DNA from: Candidatus Kerfeldbacteria bacterium
Lineage (GTDB): Bacteria; Patescibacteriota; Patescibacteriia; UBA9570
DNA: 7,802 nucleotides
Assembly (NCBI GenBank): GCA_003512175.1
Contig: DOSP01000031.1
Span: 7,691-15,492, forward strand
Direction: 5' to 3'
In this document: positions 1-5,333 of the stretch, piece by piece
Position numbering within the stretch: the first letter of the stretch is position 1
How the letters are laid out: every line of letters begins with the position of its first letter
The notes under the pieces: generated by a model
The model's input: the letters and a program-made list of their open reading frames with translations, nothing else
The model's database searches: none
What the model was told of the DNA's origin: nothing
Made by a program: the position numbers and the translations under genes

Positions 1-2448
1 CGTGGTGCCGGCATTCAACAACTTGATTCGGCTGTCAGTATCACCTTGGGCGAGCGTGTTACATCGCCGCAACTAGTTCGAGCAGTGGCAGTTGAAGAAT
101 TTCGTAACCTGTCCGTTGATACTGTATCAGAACAGAATTGGTTACCGGCGGTAATGGCATTTGCGCGTACGACGATTGATGATCATCAATTGCCGCAACT
201 GGGCAGTCAACTTACCGAACAAGTGACGGCGGCATTTAAGGGCGACGCTGCTAAAGATATCTGTTTAGCAGAATTGCAAAAACTGTGGAAGCAGTATGTA
301 CAGGTTGGTGAGGTGGAACGCATGCCCATTCAACTGGCCGTGGTGAGTGGCTTCGTTGATGAATGTAAGGGAGCCGGACCAATGACCCAGTTTGAAGCAT
401 TGGCTTTATTCATTCATCACTTCCGGCGTGCTTTATCGCGTAGTACCACGTTTGCAAATACTCAGCGAGCAGTGCTTGCCGGGACGCGTCAGATGGAAAA
501 TCGGTTTGTGCGAGAACGGTGGTCCAATGATGATCAAGCCGATTACTATACTATTTCTCGTGATATTCTCCAGGCAGCGCCGAGTTTATTTAGTAGTTTT
601 CTCGCCCAATTTCAAAAATTATCTCCCAGTGATCTAAAACGTTTTCATGAACAGGTGTTTCCACTAGTCCGGGCTCAACTAGCGGTATTAGCAACAGTTG
701 ATCAGCGGACTGGAGAGGCACAGTATGATGAACAAGCATTGGTTCGGTTAAGGCGCATGATCCGTGACATGACAGACATGGGCGCACTGCGACAGCAATT
801 AGTCAGTGAAATGACCGAAAAGTTTAAGACTCGGTTTGGTATCACTAAAATTCCAGCGCAGTTCACCCCTGAACATGTGCGATCACTCACGAATAGTACG
901 ATGTATTTAGCGAACATGCACTCCCGCAGCGCCGCTAAAGAACAATTGCTGGGTTGGTATTTGGCTTTGCAAATAAATGGACAATGGGATGCGTATCGTC
1001 GTGGTGAACCACTGAATCCGGCCGATTATCTGACTCCAGACAATGCCAAAGCTGTCACCACCTTGATGCGTCAACGTGAGCAATTGAGCCCGGTGACTGC
1101 TGAGCGGTTACATATTGACGGTGATCGTTTGCCAGTATTTCAAACCATGCTACAAACGGAAACCCCGAATATTGCTTTGGGTGATGTTGAGACCATCGAT
1201 GTCCGACTCGGCAATGTCATTGCCAATCTACACACCTTGGAAGATTTAGATCTTTATCCTGATCCGTTAGATAAACAACGCATGCACGTGTTGTTAGAGT
1301 TCGGTAGTAAGCCCGTTGGCACAGTTGCCGCCAAATTATATCGTGGGATAGAATTAACGGCCGCTGAACAGATGGTATGTGATCGGATGCAAGCAGCGTC
1401 GCTCTCACCAGATGAGGTCAAAACCATTTGGCAGGATGGCGTCAAAGCCTTAGCCGTAGTAGTGAATGCAGTCCGATTAATTGAGGAAACGAACGCCCCA
1501 GCAGAGATTGATACATTACGTGGTTTGTTACAACCATCAGCTGACGTGGTCGCCATATTTAACCGATTAGGTGAAGAGTTCAAAGTCACCTCAGGTGCGT
1601 TTGCCCTCACCCAAGATTTAGATTATTTAGATAATATTATTGTCAAACGCGCAGATGAGCTGACTCCGGAAGAAGTGACTATTTTGCAGGAGTATGTCGG
1701 GAAGATTCGTGCCCAGGTTCTTAAATTACAAGCAGTCTATGACCAAATAAAAACGAAGTTCGGTAACACTCGGCAGGCTCAAAGTACAACGCCGAACGAA
1801 TTGCTGCGAACGAAACTTGCCCAGATTGATACGATGATTAACGCGGAAGCGGCGCAACAAACGATCACCAGTACACTAACGCATGACTGGAATGCGATTG
1901 TCGAGAATATTCGCGAATGCCTATCATGCACTAAACAAGGTTGTAATAATGATACCGATTTAACCTTTGGTGACAGTAATAAGTTCTTTATCTATAGCCA
2001 TACAGAGGCGCAGCGTAAAGGGAGTATCGCTGATCAGATTGTATTTTTTGAACCGATTAGTCACGACAACGGTAGACAGGAGATGTCATTTGTGTTGGAT
2101 CGGGTCTATGGAACGTGCACACCATTTATTTTGACAAACCACATCGTGACCGTGTTTAAGAAATACCGGGCATTGAAAACACGTTTTCCGGAAAGTACTT
2201 TGTCTATCCTCGTCACTGATGCTGCCATGACAACGGGTGGTATCGCGAAAGATCAACTGACTGCACGCTTGCACGAGCAGTTTGGCAAAAAAATAGAGAT
2301 TGAGCGTACGGAGGCCGAGGTGGATATCGCGCAATCTGCCACGGGTGATCATTACGTAGAGTTTGGCGGTGCCGCCAGAACCGCAGGCAAACGCAAGATT
2401 AATGGGCTAGTGATCAGAATACTTGACGAGTCTCCAGCTATAGTCTAA
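1..2448 (+). CDS. Large unrecognised protein, 5'-truncated by the window edge
   Basis: I do not recognise this family. The frame is open from base 1 to the TAA at 2446-2448 (815 codons visible). The TTG at 46 has no Shine-Dalgarno sequence and the frame continues upstream of it, so the true start is probably outside the window. The product looks soluble: no signal peptide or membrane segment is visible. Most of it reads as charged, Leu/Gln-rich helical sequence, with a possible coiled-coil stretch at about visible residues 555-590. The last ~180 residues look like a separate, more mixed alpha/beta domain. It opens with a cysteine cluster (C640, C643 and C648, pattern CxxCxxxxC), followed by the motif NNDTDLTFGD, and a further Cys sits at 706. 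The cluster could bind a metal, but that is inference. The lamin-tail gene starts 42 bp downstream on the same strand, so the two may share a transcript. The CDS call is very secure because of the long open frame; the function is unknown. Confidence 0.9.
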   Translation, partial: RGAGIQQLDSAVSITLGERVTSPQLVRAVAVEEFRNLSVDTVSEQNWLPAVMAFARTTIDDHQLPQLGSQLTEQVTAAFKGDAAKDICLAELQKLWKQYVQVGEVERMPIQLAVVSGFVDECKGAGPMTQFEALALFIHHFRRALSRSTTFANTQRAVLAGTRQMENRFVRERWSNDDQADYYTISRDILQAAPSLFSSFLAQFQKLSPSDLKRFHEQVFPLVRAQLAVLATVDQRTGEAQYDEQALVRLRRMIRDMTDMGALRQQLVSEMTEKFKTRFGITKIPAQFTPEHVRSLTNSTMYLANMHSRSAAKEQLLGWYLALQINGQWDAYRRGEPLNPADYLTPDNAKAVTTLMRQREQLSPVTAERLHIDGDRLPVFQTMLQTETPNIALGDVETIDVRLGNVIANLHTLEDLDLYPDPLDKQRMHVLLEFGSKPVGTVAAKLYRGIELTAAEQMVCDRMQAASLSPDEVKTIWQDGVKALAVVVNAVRLIEETNAPAEIDTLRGLLQPSADVVAIFNRLGEEFKVTSGAFALTQDLDYLDNIIVKRADELTPEEVTILQEYVGKIRAQVLKLQAVYDQIKTKFGNTRQAQSTTPNELLRTKLAQIDTMINAEAAQQTITSTLTHDWNAIVENIRECLSCTKQGCNNDTDLTFGDSNKFFIYSHTEAQRKGSIADQIVFFEPISHDNGRQEMSFVLDRVYGTCTPFILTNHIVTVFKKYRALKTRFPESTLSILVTDAAMTTGGIAKDQLTARLHEQFGKKIEIERTEAEVDIAQSATGDHYVEFGGAARTAGKRKINGLVIRILDESPAIV

Positions 2449-2481
2449 AGGTGGTAATGAAAGGGCACAACGCGGCAGGGG
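2447..2481 (+). promoter_or_regulatory. Two candidate ribosome-binding sites before the lamin-tail gene
   Basis: AAAGGTGG at 2447-2454 overlaps the stop codon of the upstream gene and is the better Shine-Dalgarno match. It sits 2 nt before an out-of-frame ATG at 2457 and 36 nt before the ATG at 2491. A weaker AGGGG at 2477-2481 lies 9 nt before ATG 2491, which supports that start over the TTG at 2482. The upstream site could couple translation to the preceding gene; this is inference. Confidence 0.4.
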
Positions 2482-2490
2482 TTGCCTATT

Positions 2491-4461
2491 ATGTTATTAG
2501 CACAATTACGGTGGGTAAGCTGCATTGGGCTGATTAGCTCGATCCCATTCTTAACCCCATTATTAGCCTGGGCGGAGTGTACTGATGAGGATGGTGAGGA
2601 GGAGACAACCACAACGGCAGGCCCCTACAGTACAGCCATTCAGTTATCGGAACTATTACCGAACCCCTCAACCAGCGAGACAGAGGATGAGTTTATTGAG
2701 CTCTATAATAGTGGTGATGAGGAGGTAGATTTAACTGGCTGGCAGTTGGTAGACGAATCTGGTCAAACCCATACGATCGATGGTTCGATTGGTGCCAAAC
2801 GTTACTATGCCTGGTATCGATCAGATACGAAGATTTCACTGAACAATACCGGTGACACCATCTCATTGCTTCAACCGGACGGCACAGAGCTCGATAGCGT
2901 CAGTTATGATGATAGTGCTGATGATGACACTAGTTATGCACTCACGAGTGATGCCAGTTGGGAGTGGACCACCGAACTTACGCCCTACCTCGCTAATACC
3001 TTTCCTGAAACCACCACTACAAAAGAAGATGAGACGGATGATACAACCGATGACCCCGTTCAACCTAGTTATGAATATTCCGATGATGTCACGCTATCCG
3101 AATTATTACCTGATCCAGAAGGTTCCGATACCACCGATGAATGGATAGAGGTGTACAACAGTGGTAAGACGATTGATCTCTACGGCTGGATGCTGACCGA
3201 TGGCAGTCATGAATATGTGATCGATGAATCACTTGAGCTATCAGCCAACAGCTATCAGCTATTTGCCGTGACAGATACAGGCATTTCGCTCAATAATTCT
3301 GGAGAAACTATTCAGTTACTGGATCCACAAAACAAAGTCATCTCCGAAGTGACTTATCCCGCAGCCACTACCGGTGAAAGCTATGCCTTGGTGAGTGGTG
3401 TCTGGCAGTGGACCACCACGCCTACCCCAGAAGACAGCAATGTGATTACTGTTACTGAAACAGATGAAGACACCGCCGATACGGTAGCAGAATCTGCTGA
3501 TACGACCAATGCGGATACAACTCAGACGAGTGGTTTATCAATATTAGCTGCCAAACAACAGCCCAGTGGCGAAGAAGTCAACTTGACCGGCACGGTGTTG
3601 GTTTTACCGGATACGTTCAGCAGTAATTATTTCTACATGCAAGATGAGACCAGTGGTATCCAAATTTATTCATCCAACAAATCTTTTCCTGAACTAGAAA
3701 TTGGCGATGTTATTACTGTGACTGGGAAGACTTCCACCAGTAACGGCGAACCCAAGATTAATATTTCCAGTGCGAGTGATATCGTGGTGACAGATCACGT
3801 GGACACTATTACGCCATTGGAGATAGAGAGCTTTGTGACGGATAACGCTGGTAGGTTAGTGCAAGTCAGTGGTGAAGTGGCCAGCAAATCTGGCAGTACC
3901 ATTACACTGGATAACGATTGGGATATCTATGTGAAACGGGGTACCGGTATTAGTACAAGTGTGTTTGCGGAGGGTGAACTCGTCACCGTAGTTGGAGTAC
4001 TAGTGAGTAATGAAGATGCCATTCAGATTTGGCCACGCCTAGGAACAGATGTGACCAATGCCACCGCTGTGGCGAGTACAACAACTGCCTTACATGATGC
4101 TGTGATTGCGCCAACCTATGCCGCATCAGATCAAACTGTATCTATACCGGCTGGCAGCGCGCCAAAAGACTATGGGCGTTGGTGGATTTGGCTAGCCGTA
4201 AGCGCTGGCGTGGTAGCGCTTAGTCTTCGACTTGGACGGATTGTCTGGCTAAGAACTCTTGTACGTAATTGGATCGTAGCGCGGGCACGTGGCTGGGGAG
4301 GTCCACTTGGCCGGTGGGCTGCGTCAGAAAAAAGTACCATGGGCTTAGGTGGCCAGAACCAATATCGTGGATCACATCCTGCGGGAAGAACAGCTGCTTC
4401 AACAAACCTTCTAAGTCCTCCTTCCGCAGTAAGGTATGTTCCAGTTCAGCGCCAATCGTAG
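2491..4461 (+). CDS. Secreted, membrane-anchored protein with two lamin-tail domains and OB folds
   Basis: The product is 656 aa from ATG 2491; a TTG start at 2482 would add three residues. Residues 1-29 are a signal peptide ending in the signal peptidase I-like site AWA before EC. Two lamin-tail (LTD) domains follow at about 50-170 and 200-315. Both contain LSELLP, DE(F/W)IE(L/V)YNSG, SLNN(T/S)G and W(E/Q)WTT at matching positions, with a 150-residue period. Acidic Thr/Asp/Glu-rich linkers separate them. Residues 361-520 read as two consecutive OB folds: the first has NLTGTVLV, YFYMQDETSGIQIY and GDVITVTGK; the second has LVQVSGEV, GELVTVVGV and IQIWPR. A transmembrane helix at about 564-587 precedes a basic, Gly/Ser-rich tail. 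The expected topology is an extracellular N-terminus and cytoplasmic tail. LTD and OB domains are common in extracellular bacterial nucleases and DNA-binding proteins, but no nuclease domain is present here. A DNA-binding or cell-surface role is therefore inference. The last 79 residues are encoded antisense to the methyltransferase gene and may be a read-through extension. Confidence 0.9.
   Translation: MLLAQLRWVSCIGLISSIPFLTPLLAWAECTDEDGEEETTTTAGPYSTAIQLSELLPNPSTSETEDEFIELYNSGDEEVDLTGWQLVDESGQTHTIDGSIGAKRYYAWYRSDTKISLNNTGDTISLLQPDGTELDSVSYDDSADDDTSYALTSDASWEWTTELTPYLANTFPETTTTKEDETDDTTDDPVQPSYEYSDDVTLSELLPDPEGSDTTDEWIEVYNSGKTIDLYGWMLTDGSHEYVIDESLELSANSYQLFAVTDTGISLNNSGETIQLLDPQNKVISEVTYPAATTGESYALVSGVWQWTTTPTPEDSNVITVTETDEDTADTVAESADTTNADTTQTSGLSILAAKQQPSGEEVNLTGTVLVLPDTFSSNYFYMQDETSGIQIYSSNKSFPELEIGDVITVTGKTSTSNGEPKINISSASDIVVTDHVDTITPLEIESFVTDNAGRLVQVSGEVASKSGSTITLDNDWDIYVKRGTGISTSVFAEGELVTVVGVLVSNEDAIQIWPRLGTDVTNATAVASTTTALHDAVIAPTYAASDQTVSIPAGSAPKDYGRWWIWLAVSAGVVALSLRLGRIVWLRTLVRNWIVARARGWGGPLGRWAASEKSTMGLGGQNQYRGSHPAGRTAASTNLLSPPSAVRYVPVQRQS
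4199..4222. repeat. Perfect 8-bp inverted repeat at the methyltransferase stop codon
   Basis: TAAGCGCT at 4199-4206 and AGCGCTTA at 4215-4222 are exact reverse complements around an 8-nt loop. On the minus strand the second arm begins with the TAA stop of the methyltransferase gene, so its mRNA would end in this hairpin. On the plus strand the repeat lies inside the codons for the transmembrane helix of the lamin-tail protein. No T-run follows on either strand, so it is not a standard intrinsic terminator. It could act as a 3'-end stabiliser or a weak bidirectional terminator, or it could be fortuitous. Confidence 0.45.
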
Positions 4462-5182
4462 ATAGCTGATCATGCTCTTGCTTGGATAGTACACCCTGGT
4501 TCAGATATTCATCTATTTTCTCCTGAAAGTTTTTCAAATAGGTTCGTCTGGTCACTGGGTCAATCGATTTGAAATTCTGGTTGTGCAGCCGTAAACCGAA
4601 AAATAAATCAAACAAACTGTATTGGCCGGTACGGTATTCATGCACATGCACTGATGGCGCATAGCGTGGACGTTGGTGAAGTACAGCGCCCTCACGGAGC
4701 AACATATGGCCGGTTGGTTTCAGCCACGTGTGAATACGGTCAAGCAAGACGCGTTGATCATCTTGATTCAAGGCCGTCAGCACACCATCCCCTAACACCA
4801 CATCAAAGGTCCTAGGTGAGAAGCGCACTGCCAGCCAATCATCGGTAATCACTTCCTCATTCAGGTGATGCGCATAATGCATCTGTTTGGTTTTTTCTTC
4901 CAGAGCAGCAGCATCATGATCTACAGTAGTCAGTGTGTGACCATACGACAAGACAATATCACGCAGTTCGGGAGTAGCACCCAAAATCAGGGCATGAATA
5001 GTATCTGCTCCCTCAACTGATCTGCTATACAAACTATGAAACTGTTCGAGGGTTTCTTCAGAAACCGCCGGCGCATCAACCTTACCAAAACGCTGCGTGG
5101 TCTGTAATTTTTTTAGTGGTTTTTTGGAGAACATAAGGTAAGGATATAGGTTGACGAACATCAAAAATTCTGCTACACTCAT
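4220..5182 (-). CDS. Class I SAM-dependent methyltransferase, substrate unknown
   Basis: The product is 320 aa from the ATG at 5182. A TTG at 5209 would add nine residues and an ATG at 5161 would remove seven. None of the three has a Shine-Dalgarno sequence. The Rossmann-type methyltransferase core is visible in order. Motif I is ALILGATPEL at 64-73, which carries the SAM-binding loop. An acidic residue follows at the end of strand 2 (TTVDHD, D88). FDVVLGDGVLTAL at 126-138 matches the motif IV region, and LKPTGHMLLREG at 154-165 is the usual strand-5 element after a helix. The C-terminal half (about 175-320) matches no substrate domain that I know; it contains GHLSPWYFFLTQP at 277-289 and a charged helical stretch before it. 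No signal peptide is present, so it should be cytoplasmic. The gene is divergent from polA and converges on the lamin-tail gene, overlapping it by 242 bp. It may methylate a small molecule, protein or nucleic acid; the sequence does not decide. Confidence 0.85.
   Translation of the reverse strand: MSVAEFLMFVNLYPYLMFSKKPLKKLQTTQRFGKVDAPAVSEETLEQFHSLYSRSVEGADTIHALILGATPELRDIVLSYGHTLTTVDHDAAALEEKTKQMHYAHHLNEEVITDDWLAVRFSPRTFDVVLGDGVLTALNQDDQRVLLDRIHTWLKPTGHMLLREGAVLHQRPRYAPSVHVHEYRTGQYSLFDLFFGLRLHNQNFKSIDPVTRRTYLKNFQEKIDEYLNQGVLSKQEHDQLSTIGAELEHTLLRKEDLEGLLKQLFFPQDVIHDIGSGHLSPWYFFLTQPTGQVDLPSHVPALRSNYVQEFLARQSVQVED
5151..5179 (+). promoter_or_regulatory. Sigma70-type promoter facing polA
   Basis: TTGACG at 5151-5156 is followed by an exactly 17-bp spacer and TACACT at 5174-5179. 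An extended -10 TG at 5171-5172 adds support. The expected transcript start is about A5186, which gives polA a leader of roughly 148 nt. The promoter lies inside the first codons of the methyltransferase gene on the other strand. It is predicted from consensus match only. Confidence 0.55.
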
Positions 5183-5209
5183 TCTATCAGTCTGCGTCGA
5201 AAAAACCAA
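5181..5209 (-). promoter_or_regulatory. Possible promoter for the methyltransferase gene
   Basis: On the minus strand, TAGAAT (5186-5181) is preceded by TG one base upstream and by TTGGTT (5209-5204) at a 17-bp spacing. The -10 is a 5/6 match and the -35 is weak. The predicted start is about 5174. That is downstream of the ATG at 5182 and would favour initiation at ATG 5161 (13-nt leader). If the start is really at 5182 or 5209, this promoter call is wrong. Confidence 0.3.
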
Positions 5210-5257
5210 ATAAATACAAAATCAAAATGTCTATCGAATACGGCGAATTATGCCTAC

Positions 5258-5322
5258 AGCACGGCGGTGACCCCATTTATATGGGTTTAGCGCACCGTAG
5301 TTTGTGGTATCGGCTCCGTGCT
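5258..5322 (+). promoter_or_regulatory. Nested stem-loop structure in the polA leader
   Basis: Three perfect complementary pairs nest within 65 nt. AGCACGG (5258-5264) pairs with CCGTGCT (5316-5322). CGGTG (5265-5269) stacks directly on its 5' arm and pairs with CACCG (5293-5297). CCCAT (5272-5276) pairs with ATGGG (5281-5285) across a TTAT loop. The outer right arm ends 11 nt before the polA ATG. I recognise no known riboswitch class. It would form only in transcripts starting upstream, such as from the promoter at 5151-5179. Confidence 0.4.
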
Positions 5323-5327
5323 ATACT
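5319..5327 (+). promoter_or_regulatory. Extended -10 element for a leaderless polA transcript
   Basis: TGCTATACT is a TGn extended -10 followed by TATACT (5322-5327, 5/6 to consensus). Counting its last T as -7 puts +1 on the A of the polA ATG at 5334. There is no good -35 and no Shine-Dalgarno sequence before the ATG, which fits leaderless initiation. This is inference from spacing. Confidence 0.45.
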
Positions 5328-5333
5328 GCTGGC

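Noticed and set aside
1254..1610. 118-codon ORF on the minus strand inside the first gene
   Set aside because: Lies antisense within a long, well-formed coding frame and has no domain signal; a shadow frame.
2852..3148. 98-codon ORF inside the lamin-tail gene
   Set aside because: Met- and Pro-rich composition reflects the repetitive GAT/ACC codons of the real frame; no independent support.
5272..5285. CCCAT-TTAT-ATGGG hairpin as an intrinsic terminator
   Set aside because: The stem is short and no T-run follows; it fits better as the inner stem of a leader structure.
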